A stretch of 64,000 bases of DNA from Methyloversatilis discipulorum. GTDB taxonomy: Bacteria > Pseudomonadota > Gammaproteobacteria > Burkholderiales > Rhodocyclaceae. Both the position numbers and the translations under genes were made by a program. The stretch spans positions 3,559,535 to 3,623,534 of the forward strand of contig NZ_AZUP01000001.1 of NCBI RefSeq assembly GCF_000527135.1. Reading direction: 5' to 3'. The notes under the pieces are model-generated. The model saw only the letters and a program-made list of their open reading frames with translations, made no database searches and had not been told where the DNA came from. Positions 51,316 through 58,833 of the stretch are shown here, piece after piece (positions within the stretch are counted from its first letter, which is position 1; each line of letters starts with the position of its first letter).

Positions 51316-52112
51316 TGAGCACCTTGCCGCAGGCCTCCCACGACCCGTCGGACGATATCCCGCCGCTGGCCTGGAGCGGCGAGGAACTGGACTGTTCTCA
51401 GTGCGACGCGCCGTCGCTGGCTGCGCGCTGCGAACGCGGACACGCCTGCGTGCAGGACCGCTACGCCAAGCGCATCGACCGCTTCTTCCGCTGGAACCCG
51501 GACCTCAGCGACACCTTCCTGCACCACCCCTATTTCGAAGTGCGCGCCATCGCCTGTCGCCGCGCCGACGTGTTCCGCCTGCAGTCGCTGATCGACGACG
51601 AGGACGAGACGGTGCGCCTGTCGGTGGCGGTGCGGCTGCCGCTCACGCAGGTGGTGAAGTTGCGCGACGACCCGCACCGCGAGGTGCGCATCCGCGTCGC
51701 CATGCGGCTTGAAGGGCGCGAACTGCTCGCCATGGCCGGCGACGAGGACTACTACGTGCGCAAGCTGGTGGCGCAGCGCCTGCCCGCAGCACTGCTGCCG
51801 CGCATGCTCGACGACAGCGATCCCGAAGTCAGGCTGGAGGCGGTGCGGCGGCTGGACATGCCGGCACTGCTGCGCATGTGCGACGACCCGGAGATATCGA
51901 TACGCAAGGACGTGGCGCAGCGGTTGCCGACGGCCCAGCTCTACCGCATGGCGCACGACCCCGCGTGGGAGGTGCGCTGGATCGTGGCCGGACGTGCAGG
52001 CCGGGCGCTCGCGCTGCAGATGTCGGCGGGCGACGAGGAAGCGGATGTGCGCGCCGAAGCGTGCGCGCGCCTGAACGAACTGGATCGGGAACAAGGAGAT
52101 CGACATGGGTGA
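51312..52112 (+). CDS. LRV-type 4Fe-4S leucine-rich repeat variant protein
   Basis: A 266-residue protein of the type first described from the Azotobacter vinelandii nif region. Near the N-terminus is a Cys cluster C-x2-C-x10-C-x5-C (CSQC ... CERGHAC) that binds a 4Fe-4S cluster. The rest is a superhelix of about eight 24-residue LRV repeats, for example VRLSVAVRLPLTQVVKLRDD, VRIRVAMRLEGRELLAMAGD and VRLEAVRRLDMPALLRMCDD. Function unknown; a role in Fe-S or nitrogenase maturation is inferred from conservation in nif operons. Two ATGs in a row; either may be used. Confidence 0.9.
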   Translation: MMSTLPQASHDPSDDIPPLAWSGEELDCSQCDAPSLAARCERGHACVQDRYAKRIDRFFRWNPDLSDTFLHHPYFEVRAIACRRADVFRLQSLIDDEDETVRLSVAVRLPLTQVVKLRDDPHREVRIRVAMRLEGRELLAMAGDEDYYVRKLVAQRLPAALLPRMLDDSDPEVRLEAVRRLDMPALLRMCDDPEISIRKDVAQRLPTAQLYRMAHDPAWEVRWIVAGRAGRALALQMSAGDEEADVRAEACARLNELDREQGDRHG

Positions 52113-52458
52113 CATCAGTCGCGACAGCGATACCGTCGAACTGACCGCGCCGCCGGTATTCAAGTACGGCGAGCGCGTGGTGAGCCGCTACACGATACGC
52201 AACGACGGCACCTACTGCGGCAAGGACATCGGCGAGGTGCTGGCGAAGAAGGGTGACGTCGGCTTCGTCACCTCGATCGGCACCTTCCTGCAGCAGTACT
52301 ACATCTACGCCGTCGAATTCCTCGGCACCGGCCACCGGGTCGGCATGCGCGGGCGCGAACTGGTGTCGCTCGACAACCTGCCGCCGCACGTGGTCGAGGT
52401 GCTGGGCGAGCGCGTCCATCAACTGGCAGCCATCAAGGTGGGAGGCGACGGTGTTTGA
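52105..52458 (+). CDS. nifZ: NifZ
   Basis: A 117-residue protein. The NifZ signature is strong: FKYGERVVSRYTIRNDGTYCGKDIGEVL, KKGDVGFVTSIGTFLQQYYIYAVEF and VGMRGRELVSLD. NifZ acts as a chaperone in forming the second P-cluster of NifDK. The start overlaps the LRV gene by eight bases. Followed immediately by a second NifZ-type gene. Confidence 0.93.
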   Translation: MGDISRDSDTVELTAPPVFKYGERVVSRYTIRNDGTYCGKDIGEVLAKKGDVGFVTSIGTFLQQYYIYAVEFLGTGHRVGMRGRELVSLDNLPPHVVEVLGERVHQLAAIKVGGDGV

Positions 52459-52720
52459 ATTGCGCGAACCGAAGTTCCGCTGGGGTCAGCGCGTTGCGGC
52501 GCTGATCGATCTGTACAACGACGGCTCCCATCCCGAGGTGCCGGTCGACGCCCTGCTGGTGGCGGAGGGTGCGGCCGGCGAGGTGGTGCAGATCGGCCAC
52601 CACGAAGAAGCCAACATTCCGATCTATATGGTCGAGTTCGCCGACGGTCCGAGCGGCGTCGATGGCGCGCCGCGCCCCTGCGTGATCGGCGTGCTCGAAG
52701 AGGAGATCGCACCGGTCTGA
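52451..52720 (+). CDS. Second NifZ-domain protein
   Basis: An 89-residue protein with a NifZ-like SH3-type barrel: FRWGQRVAALIDLYNDGSHP near the start, GAAGEVVQIGHHEEANIPIYMVEFAD in the middle and VIGVLEEEI at the end. The GTG start at 52451, with GGAG upstream, overlaps the first nifZ by eight bases. It lacks the GKDIG segment of the longer copy. Paired nifZ genes occur in several beta- and alphaproteobacterial diazotrophs. Confidence 0.85.
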   Translation: MFELREPKFRWGQRVAALIDLYNDGSHPEVPVDALLVAEGAAGEVVQIGHHEEANIPIYMVEFADGPSGVDGAPRPCVIGVLEEEIAPV

Positions 52721-52734
52721 CCGGTGCGCGCGCG

Positions 52735-53106
52735 ATGAACGTCCATGCCCTGAGCCCGCTCCGCAACGCGCCGGCGCCCGTCGGCAGCGTGGTCGTGGCC
52801 GAGACCGAACTGCTGCGCCGGCGCGTGCTGCGCGCGCTGGCTGCCCGCGAGCGCTATCGCTACGTGCATCCGGCGCTGCACGACACCGACGACGGCTGGA
52901 TCATCACCAGCCCCTGCTGTTCGCGCAATGTCGATCCGGAGGGCGGAACGATAGACATCGCGCGCATCCGCCACGAGGACGCGAGCTGGGTGCTCTATGC
53001 CTGCGACCACCTGCTGGGCGGCTGGGTGCAGCACTCGCGCTCGAACAGCCTCGATCGCCTGCTCGACCTGATCGTGCACGACCCGCACCGGGTGTTCTGG
53101 CCATGA
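52735..53106 (+). CDS. Conserved nif-operon protein of unknown function
   Basis: A 123-residue protein that I do not recognise. It has a basic N-terminal helix (AETELLRRRVLRALAARERYRYV), a Cys pair (SPCCSRNVD) near residue 60 and an aromatic-rich C-terminal half (SWVLYACDHLLGGWVQHS ... DLIVHDPHRVFWP). The stop overlaps the nifS start by four bases (ATGA), so it is translated with nifS. The vicinal Cys and the coupling suggest a sulfur or metal handling role, which is inference. Confidence 0.65.
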   Translation: MNVHALSPLRNAPAPVGSVVVAETELLRRRVLRALAARERYRYVHPALHDTDDGWIITSPCCSRNVDPEGGTIDIARIRHEDASWVLYACDHLLGGWVQHSRSNSLDRLLDLIVHDPHRVFWP

Positions 53107-54239
53107 TCTACCTCGACCACAACGCGACCACACCGCCGCTGCCCGAGGTGATCGAGGCGGTGACCGCGTGCCTGCGCGATGACTGGGGCAATCCTTCGTC
53201 CAAGCACGGCTTCGGTCAGCGCGCGAAGTCGGCGCTGGCGGCCGCCCGTGCAGAGGTGGCGGCGCTGGCCGGCGCGCAGCCGGCCGAAGTGGTGTTCACC
53301 AGCGGCGCCACCGAGGCGAACAACCAGGTGCTTGCCGGCGCGCTGTCGCGTCCCGGCGTGCCGCCGCGGGTGCTGCTGTCGGCGGTCGAGCACGCCGGCT
53401 TTCTGAAGGCGGCACAACGCATGCGCGACTTCGGTGTCGAGGTCGAACTGTTGCCGGTGGATGGGCGCGGTGTGCTGCGCCTCGACGCACTGCACGCCGC
53501 GCTCGAACGCCCGGCCGCGCTGCTGTCGGTGATGGCGGCCAATAACGAGACCGGCGTGCTGCAGCCGGTGGTCGAGGTCGCCGCCGCCGCGCGCGCGGCC
53601 GGCGTGCCGCTGCATGTCGACGCCACCCAGCAGGCCGGCCGCCTGCCGCTGGATTTCGCCGGCTGGGGCGTCGACCTGATGTCGATGTCCGCCCACAAGT
53701 TCGGCGGCCCGAAGGGCTGCGGCGCACTGATCGCACGCAAGGGCCTGACCTGGCCGGCGCTGCTGCCGGGCCAGCAGGAGCGCGGGCGCCGCGGCGGTAC
53801 CGAGAACATGCCGGGCATCGCCGGCTTTGCCGTCGCGGCGTCTCATGCGCGCGCCTCGATGCAGGCCGAAGCGCTGCGCCTGGGTGCGCTGCGCGACGCG
53901 CTCGAAGACGCGCTGCGCGAAACGCTGACCGGCCTGACGGTGTTCGGCGAAGGCGCGCCGCGCCTGCCCAACACGCTGTTCATCGCCGTCGCCGGCCAGT
54001 CGGCCGACCGACTTCTGGGCCGGCTGGAGCGCGAAGGCATCCTCGCTGCGTCGGGGGCGGCCTGTTCGTCCGGCGGCAGCGAGCCGTCGCACGTGCTGGC
54101 CGCGATGGGCGTGCCGCCGACGCTCGCACGCGAGGCGATCCGCCTGTCGCTCGGTCGCGACACCGACGGCGAACACCTCGCCCGTGCCGTCCATGTACTG
54201 CGCAGTCTGCAATCCGAAACGGCCGCTGCCGCGGCCTGA
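53103..54239 (+). CDS. nifS: Cysteine desulfurase NifS
   Basis: A 378-residue PLP enzyme that removes sulfur from cysteine for nitrogenase Fe-S clusters. Present are YLDHNATTPPLPEV, NPSSKHGFGQ, the EHAGF segment for PLP stacking, the PLP lysine in MSMSAHKFGGPKGCG, and the catalytic loop ASGAACSSGGSEPSHVL. It is slightly shorter than IscS, as usual for NifS. There is no nifU next to it; the IscA-like and LRV genes may share the scaffold role. Confidence 0.94.
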   Translation: MIYLDHNATTPPLPEVIEAVTACLRDDWGNPSSKHGFGQRAKSALAAARAEVAALAGAQPAEVVFTSGATEANNQVLAGALSRPGVPPRVLLSAVEHAGFLKAAQRMRDFGVEVELLPVDGRGVLRLDALHAALERPAALLSVMAANNETGVLQPVVEVAAAARAAGVPLHVDATQQAGRLPLDFAGWGVDLMSMSAHKFGGPKGCGALIARKGLTWPALLPGQQERGRRGGTENMPGIAGFAVAASHARASMQAEALRLGALRDALEDALRETLTGLTVFGEGAPRLPNTLFIAVAGQSADRLLGRLEREGILAASGAACSSGGSEPSHVLAAMGVPPTLAREAIRLSLGRDTDGEHLARAVHVLRSLQSETAAAAA

Positions 54240-54269
54240 ACTCGACACGTCACCACGAGGAAGTCCGCC

Positions 54270-54485
54270 ATGAAAGTCATGATCCGCAAGAGCAGCAAGG
54301 GCGAACTGTCGCTCTACGTGCCGAAGAAGGACCTGGAAGAACCCATCGTGCAGATGGAGCGCCCGGACATGTGGGGCGGCCAGATCACGCTCGCCAACGG
54401 GTGGACGCTGGACCTGCCCGAGATGGCCGCCGACACCCGGCTGCCGATCACGGTGGAGGCCCGCCTGACCGGCGGACGCGAGTGA
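54270..54485 (+). CDS. nifT: NifT
   Basis: A 71-residue beta-rich protein with the family features MKVMIRKSSKGELSLYVPKK, DLEEPIV and WGGQITLANGWTLDLPEM. NifT (FixU) is conserved in nif operons; its loss has little effect in known species and its role is unclear. Stop is one base before the next start. Confidence 0.93.
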   Translation: MKVMIRKSSKGELSLYVPKKDLEEPIVQMERPDMWGGQITLANGWTLDLPEMAADTRLPITVEARLTGGRE

Positions 54486-54486
54486 C

Positions 54487-54750
54487 GTGGCGCTGAGTGC
54501 AGATCAGTTGGGCGAGATCGCCCGCATCGCGCTGGCGGCGCCGACGCTGGGCGAGGCCATCGCCGGCGTGCGCCTCGCTCTGCCCGGCGTGCGCGCCTCG
54601 GCGGTCGATGCCTTCGACATGCGTGGCGAGACGCCGGCGCTGCGCATCGGCGACCGCGATCTGTTCCTGATGCACAGCGACGGACATTGCTGGTCGGTCA
54701 CGCCCGACCCGCTGGCAGCGCACGGCATCGTGCTGACCCAGCACACCTGA
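54487..54750 (+). CDS. Small nif-associated protein, DUF6129-like
   Basis: An 87-residue protein starting at GTG one base after nifT. It has a helix-rich first half (LGEIARIALAAPTLGEAIAGVR) and a beta second half (LFLMHSDGHCWSVTPDPLAAHGIVLTQ). The pattern resembles small DUF6129-type proteins seen in nif operons; that match is from memory and not verified. No function is known. Confidence 0.6.
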   Translation: MALSADQLGEIARIALAAPTLGEAIAGVRLALPGVRASAVDAFDMRGETPALRIGDRDLFLMHSDGHCWSVTPDPLAAHGIVLTQHT

Positions 54751-54764
54751 ACCGGGAGATGAAC

Positions 54765-55913
54765 ATGGACAGCGACTGGATACCGCTTTCACTCGCCGAC
54801 GTCGGCGAACGCGAAGCACAGCTGGTGGAGCAGGTGATGCGTTCCGGCCGGCTGTCGGGCGGCCCGATGGTGGAAGCCTTCGAGTCGGTGTTCGCCGACC
54901 TGCACGGGCGCCGCTACGCGGTGGCCGTGTCGAGCGGCATGGCGGGTGCCTGGATGGCGCTGCGCGCGCTCGGCATCGGCCCCGGTGACGAAGTGATCGC
55001 CAGCGCCTACAGCTGGCACCACATCGCGCACGCCATCGTGCATGCGGGCGCGACGCCGGTGCTGGCCGACATCGACTACTGGTCCGGTGCGGTGGCGCCG
55101 GAATCGGTGCTGACGCGCATCACGCCGAACACGCGCGCCATCATCGGCAACAACTGCAACGGTCATCCGGCCGCCTGGAAGCCGCTGCGCGACATCGCCG
55201 ACGCGCACGGGCTGGCGCTGATCGAGGATTCGACCGAAGCCATTGGCTCGCGCTACCTCGGCGAGCTGGTCGGCACCTTCGGCGACCTGTCCATCTTCGA
55301 CTTCTCGCAACCGCTGGCGCTGAACTGCGGCGAGGGCGGCATGGTGCTGACCGACGACGCGCGCCTGGCCAGCGAACTGCGCTACCTGCGCGCGCACGGG
55401 CTGAGCGACCGCAATTCGGTGTCGGTCGGCAGCCGCGTGCCCTTCTCGGCCAACATGAGCGACGTCACCGCGGCCATCGGCATCGCCCAGGCCGAGCGCA
55501 TCGACGAAATCCACGCGCGGCGCAAGCAGGTCGAGGTCTGGTACCACGAGCAGATGCAGACCTTCGAGGGCATCAAGCCGCCCTATCTGGCGCAGGACGT
55601 CGATGAGGTGCACTGGATGCTCTACGTCGTGCATCTGGGCAAGCGCTTCACCGCCAGCGCGCGCGCGCAGCTGATCGAGGATCTCGACACCGAGGCGATC
55701 GAGGCGGCCGCCTACAGCCGGCCGCTGCACCAGCAGTTCCATTACCAGAGCTACGGCTACAAGCGCGGCCAGCTCGCCAACACCGACCGCATCGCCGACC
55801 GCTCGCTGGCCTTGCCCTTCCACGGCTTCATCGAGCAGGACGAAGTGCGCTTCGTGGTGAAGACGCTGAAGGACGCCGCCACCAACGTCGGCGCTGGCGC
55901 CGCCATCTACTGA
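54765..55913 (+). CDS. DegT/DnrJ/EryC1-fold protein lacking the PLP lysine
   Basis: A 382-residue protein with the DegT/DnrJ/EryC1/StrS aminotransferase fold: SGRLSGGPMVEAFE, AVSSGMAGAWMALRALGIGPGDEVI, LIEDSTEAIGSRY with the PLP-contacting Asp155, and NCGEGGMVLTDD. In active family members a lysine six residues before the conserved Glu forms the Schiff base; here this position is Leu184 (codon 55314-55316) in FSQPLALNCGEGG, and no Lys is nearby. Transamination by the usual mechanism is therefore unlikely. It may bind PLP or a sugar without catalysis, or act as in the few lysine-less dehydratases of the family. The ATG at 54765 has GGGAG six bases upstream. Confidence 0.82.
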   Translation: MDSDWIPLSLADVGEREAQLVEQVMRSGRLSGGPMVEAFESVFADLHGRRYAVAVSSGMAGAWMALRALGIGPGDEVIASAYSWHHIAHAIVHAGATPVLADIDYWSGAVAPESVLTRITPNTRAIIGNNCNGHPAAWKPLRDIADAHGLALIEDSTEAIGSRYLGELVGTFGDLSIFDFSQPLALNCGEGGMVLTDDARLASELRYLRAHGLSDRNSVSVGSRVPFSANMSDVTAAIGIAQAERIDEIHARRKQVEVWYHEQMQTFEGIKPPYLAQDVDEVHWMLYVVHLGKRFTASARAQLIEDLDTEAIEAAAYSRPLHQQFHYQSYGYKRGQLANTDRIADRSLALPFHGFIEQDEVRFVVKTLKDAATNVGAGAAIY

Positions 55914-55934
55914 ACCGCGTTACGAGGACGAGTC

Positions 55935-56768
55935 ATGACATCCCCCCTGACCCAATTGCCGGCCGAGATCGAAGCAGGGCTGCGCGCCGGCCGCGTCGTG
56001 CCCTATCTGGGCCCCGGCATGCTGTCGCTGGTGCCGCAGTACGCGGTGCCCGGTACGCCCGAGGCGCTGGTCGCGCTGCTCACCGCCAAGGTGTCGGTGC
56101 CGCACAAGATACGCGGCCGGCTGACCCAGGCGGCGCAGTTCATCGAGAACTTCAAGCACCGCAAGACGGTGGTTGACCTGATGAACAACGCCTTCGCGGC
56201 AGCACCCTCCGCCTCGCCGCTGCATGCCTGGCTGGCCAGCCTGAATCTGCCGCTCATCGTCGACACCTGGTACGACGAGGCGATGTCGACCGCGCTGCAC
56301 GAGGCCGGCGTCAAGTGGGGCGAGGTGCAGGGCCTGTCGCAGTCGGAACACTTCGGCAGCTGGACCGGCTGGTACGACCGCGACGGCAATCCGCTACCCG
56401 ACCGCGCGCCCGACTGGGCAACGCTGCTGTACAAGCCGATCGGCTCGACCAGCCCGGCTGGCAACTACCTGGTATCGGATTCCGACTATGTCGAGGTGCT
56501 GACCGAAATCGACATCCAGACGCCGATTCCGCAGGAAGTGCAGGCGCTGCGCAGCGGCCGCAGCTTCCTCTTCCTCGGCTGCCGCTTCAACGACCAGCTC
56601 ACCCGTTCGTTCGCGCGCCAGATCATGAAGCGCTCGAGCGACCGTCACTGGGCGCTGCTGCCGGACGAGCCGACGCGGATGGAAGCGAAGTTCCTGGCCG
56701 AGCAGAACATCACCCGCATCGCGCTGCCGCTGGACAGCCTCGCCGCCGTGTCGGCGCAGGCGGCCTGA
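55935..56768 (+). CDS. SIR2-like domain protein of the nif operon
   Basis: A 277-residue protein with a divergent SIR2-like Rossmann fold: RAGRVVPYLGPGMLSL at the start in place of the usual GAGIS motif, LPLIVDTWYDEAMSTAL (the TNWD-like segment), YKPIGST (resembling the LHG motif) and SFLFLGCRFNDQLTR. The catalytic His of deacetylases cannot be identified. SIR2-like proteins of this group hydrolyse or bind NAD in defence systems, but copies also occur in nif operons with unknown role. It follows the DegT-fold gene by 21 bases. Confidence 0.72.
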   Translation: MTSPLTQLPAEIEAGLRAGRVVPYLGPGMLSLVPQYAVPGTPEALVALLTAKVSVPHKIRGRLTQAAQFIENFKHRKTVVDLMNNAFAAAPSASPLHAWLASLNLPLIVDTWYDEAMSTALHEAGVKWGEVQGLSQSEHFGSWTGWYDRDGNPLPDRAPDWATLLYKPIGSTSPAGNYLVSDSDYVEVLTEIDIQTPIPQEVQALRSGRSFLFLGCRFNDQLTRSFARQIMKRSSDRHWALLPDEPTRMEAKFLAEQNITRIALPLDSLAAVSAQAA

Positions 56769-56820
56769 GCGCAGCGCCTCGCCCATCGATTTCACACACA
56801 CACCGACAAGGAGAAGCGCC

Positions 56821-57117
56821 ATGCCACAGCTCACCATCATGCCGTCCGGAACGGCACTCGAAGTCGCACCGGGAACCACCCTGCTCGCCGCCATCCTGTC
56901 CGCCGGCGAGAAGCTGATCAGCAAGTGCGGCGGTCAGGCCCAGTGTGGTGCCTGTCACATCGCGGTCAACGAGGGGCGCAAGAGCCTGTCGAAGACGACG
57001 CGCGCCGAGAACGAGAAGCTCGACGCGCTGGTCGGCGTCAGCTCGAAATCGCGCCTGGCCTGTCAGGCGCAGATGGGCGAAGAGAACGTGACGGTCGAGC
57101 TGCTCAGCTTCGTCTGA
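56821..57117 (+). CDS. 2Fe-2S ferredoxin (plant/adrenodoxin fold)
   Basis: A 98-residue ferredoxin. Three cluster ligands are in KCGGQAQCGACHI (C-x5-C-x2-C) and the fourth in RLACQAQ. The start MPQLTIMPSGTALEVAPGTTLLAAIL is the usual beta-grasp opening. A 2Fe-2S ferredoxin late in nif operons can serve as electron donor or in the oxygen-protection complex with nitrogenase (Shethna protein); the sequence alone does not settle which. AAGGAG precedes the ATG. Confidence 0.9.
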   Translation: MPQLTIMPSGTALEVAPGTTLLAAILSAGEKLISKCGGQAQCGACHIAVNEGRKSLSKTTRAENEKLDALVGVSSKSRLACQAQMGEENVTVELLSFV

Positions 57118-57167
57118 TCGCGTCCACGCCACCCCGACAAGAACCGGACAACGGGAAGAACATCATC

Positions 57168-57401
57168 ATGAGTTACGACGCAATCAAGGCCGATCGCGGC
57201 CTCTGTACCGGCAACCGCCTCGGCGCAGCCGGCAAGTGCAATGGCCAGACCTTCCAGTGCGAATGCGGCCATGTCGGCTGCCGCCAGACCTATGACGACA
57301 GCTGCACCGGACAGGCCTTCTCGGCCGGCTGGCGCTGCGTCAAGTGCGGCGCTGTGGGCAAGATGACGCGGCTGAACTACGAATACCGCATCGGTGCCTG
57401 A
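57168..57401 (+). CDS. Small Cys-rich (zinc-ribbon-like) protein
   Basis: A 77-residue protein with eight Cys: GLCTGNRLGAAGKCNGQ, FQCECGHVGCRQ, DSCTGQAF and WRCVKCGAVGKM. The last CxxC and the CECGHxxC stretch suggest one or two zinc or iron sites. It does not match a family that I can name. Fifty bases after the ferredoxin gene, likely in the same transcript. Confidence 0.68.
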   Translation: MSYDAIKADRGLCTGNRLGAAGKCNGQTFQCECGHVGCRQTYDDSCTGQAFSAGWRCVKCGAVGKMTRLNYEYRIGA

Positions 57402-57420
57402 GTCGCGAGGCTCGACTGCG

Positions 57421-57786
57421 ATGACCGAAGCGCTGTTCAGTGCCGCCTCGCTGGCCATGCTGGACGAGGCCTGCAGCGGCGTGCTCATCCTCGGCGAAGG
57501 GCTGGAGCGCGACGAGTTTCTGTCGTCGCGGCTGACCCGCGCCGAGGTGGGCCGGTTGCTGCTGGTGATCGCCCGGCTGATGAACGGCCTGCCGGCGGAA
57601 GCCAGCCGCCGCCTGCCGGAGATCGACTGGGCCGGCTGGTCATTGCTGACGCGCACGCTGCCCGACCAGGGGCCGGCCAGCGACGACACGCTGTGGTTCG
57701 CCCTCACCTCGCTGGTGCCGGCCACGCTGATGTGGCTGCGGCTCTACCGCCAGCGCGAGCCGGCGCTGTTCGCGTTCGCCGGCTGA
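57421..57786 (+). CDS. Helical nif-operon protein of unknown function
   Basis: A 121-residue, mainly alpha-helical protein (LAMLDEACSGVLILGEGLERDEFL, TRAEVGRLLLVIARLMNGLP, FALTSLVPATLMWLRLYRQ). I do not recognise it. The hydrophobic stretches are amphipathic rather than clear membrane segments. It ends the plus-strand run and meets a minus-strand gene ending 12 bases later. Confidence 0.62.
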   Translation: MTEALFSAASLAMLDEACSGVLILGEGLERDEFLSSRLTRAEVGRLLLVIARLMNGLPAEASRRLPEIDWAGWSLLTRTLPDQGPASDDTLWFALTSLVPATLMWLRLYRQREPALFAFAG

Positions 57787-57797
57787 GGCGGCGTCGA

Positions 57798-58097
57798 TCA
57801 GGCGGGGAAGTCGACCACCTGCGGTTCTTCGTCACCGATGACGATGCAGGCACGCAGCAGGCGACCGTCGGCACTCCAGCTGTATTCGTGACGCATCTCG
57901 GTTTCACCGTAGACCTTCTTCTCGGCGCGGACGATGCGGCCAGCCGTGTCGTAGTCGACCTGGAACCAGGTGTTGCGGTTGCGCAGCGCGTCCGGCTGCA
58001 ACTCTTCGGCGAACTGCAGCGGCAGTTTCACGCCGCGGTAGGTGAGGAAGTAGCGGGTGGTCGTCGAGGGCGAAGGGGAGCGCGATGGCGAGGACAT
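57798..58097 (-). CDS. Small beta-rich protein, DUF6156-like
   Basis: A 99-residue protein (start uncertain) with the pattern RYFLTYRGVKLPLQFAEEL, NRNTWFQVDYDTAGRIVRAE, KVYGETEMRHEYSWSADGRL. This resembles DUF6156-type proteins of diazotrophs; from memory, not verified. The first 13 residues are Ser/Pro-rich low complexity, so translation may begin nearer RYFLTY at a non-ATG start. Its start faces that of the next small gene ten bases away. Confidence 0.6.
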   Translation of the reverse strand: MSSPSRSPSPSTTTRYFLTYRGVKLPLQFAEELQPDALRNRNTWFQVDYDTAGRIVRAEKKVYGETEMRHEYSWSADGRLLRACIVIGDEEPQVVDFPA

Positions 58098-58107
58098 GGG
58101 TGAGCGG

Positions 58108-58281
58108 ATGTCGATGACAGTGAAACAGTTGATCGTGGCCTTGCAGGGGCTGCCGGCCGACGCCACCGTGCTGCTGGAGGGCGACGACGGCTATTCCCCG
58201 CTCGGCTCGCTGGAACTGCTGGGCAACGGAGGCGTGCTGCCCGACGAAGTGGTGCTGCAGCCGGACATGACGCCGGACTGA
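58108..58281 (+). CDS. Small conserved-looking acidic protein
   Basis: A 57-residue protein beginning MSMTVKQLIVALQGLPADATV and continuing LLEGDDGYSPLGSLELL, VLPDEVVLQPDM. The regular alternation of strands and the sequence balance suggest a real gene. ATGs at 58096, 58108 and 58114 are all possible; a GAGCGG lies just before 58108. Unknown function. Confidence 0.52.
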   Translation: MSMTVKQLIVALQGLPADATVLLEGDDGYSPLGSLELLGNGGVLPDEVVLQPDMTPD

Positions 58282-58292
58282 GCGGCGATTTT

Positions 58293-58724
58293 TCATTCCG
58301 TCGGGCGGCACGAAGCCATGCTGCCGGCGGCACAGCCTTCCGACGTTTCACGCAGCCGTGCCGCGGCGTCCGGCGTCAGGCCTATCCAGCGGTCCACTGC
58401 CGGTGGATCGAAGCCGACCCGCCGCTCCGCGCCCACCTGCAGCAGTGGCCTCCGTATCAGCAGCGGCTCGGCCAGCAGCAGCGCCAGCGCCTCTGTCCGG
58501 CCAAGCTGCTCCGGTTGCACCTCACCGCTCTTCACGCGCGGCGCAACGCGGTTGAACCAGTCGGCCACCGGCAAGGGGTCGAGGAAGTCGAGCAATGACG
58601 CCGCTGTCCATGGCTCGGTCAGCAGACTGCGCACCGAAAGCTGGTGGCCGGCATCGCGCAGCCACTGCTTCTGCCGCGCGTTGCCGGCACAGCCGGGCTT
58701 TTCGAAGAAGACAATGTGTGCCAT
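58293..58724 (-). CDS. nifO: NifO-like nitrogenase-associated protein (ArsC/Spx fold)
   Basis: A 143-residue thioredoxin-fold protein of the ArsC/Spx group. The opening MAHIVFFEKPGCAGNARQK with the single active-site Cys11, the middle VADWFNRVAPRVKSGEV and the end LAEPLLIRRPLLQVGAERRVGFD match nitrogenase-associated proteins (NifO in Azotobacter). NifO influences the molybdenum/nitrate balance in that organism. Third gene of a minus-strand set headed by the truncated haemoglobin. Confidence 0.85.
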   Translation of the reverse strand: MAHIVFFEKPGCAGNARQKQWLRDAGHQLSVRSLLTEPWTAASLLDFLDPLPVADWFNRVAPRVKSGEVQPEQLGRTEALALLLAEPLLIRRPLLQVGAERRVGFDPPAVDRWIGLTPDAAARLRETSEGCAAGSMASCRPTE

Positions 58725-58762
58725 TTCACCGATCCATCAGTGCGACGCGCCGCCCGCGTAAC

Positions 58763-58816
58763 CGGTCGGCTGTGCAAAGCCGACCGTGGAACTGCGCAGC
58801 CTCCATGGGGGCTGCG
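58763..58816 (-). promoter_or_regulatory. Two hairpins between an unknown gene and nifO
   Basis: CGGTCGGCT/AGCCGACCG with a 6-base loop (58763-58786) and CGCAGCC/GGCTGCG with an 8-base loop (58795-58816). No T run follows, so they may stabilise or process the transcript rather than end it. Confidence 0.45.
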
Positions 58817-58833
58817 AGCGTGGGGGCCCACAC

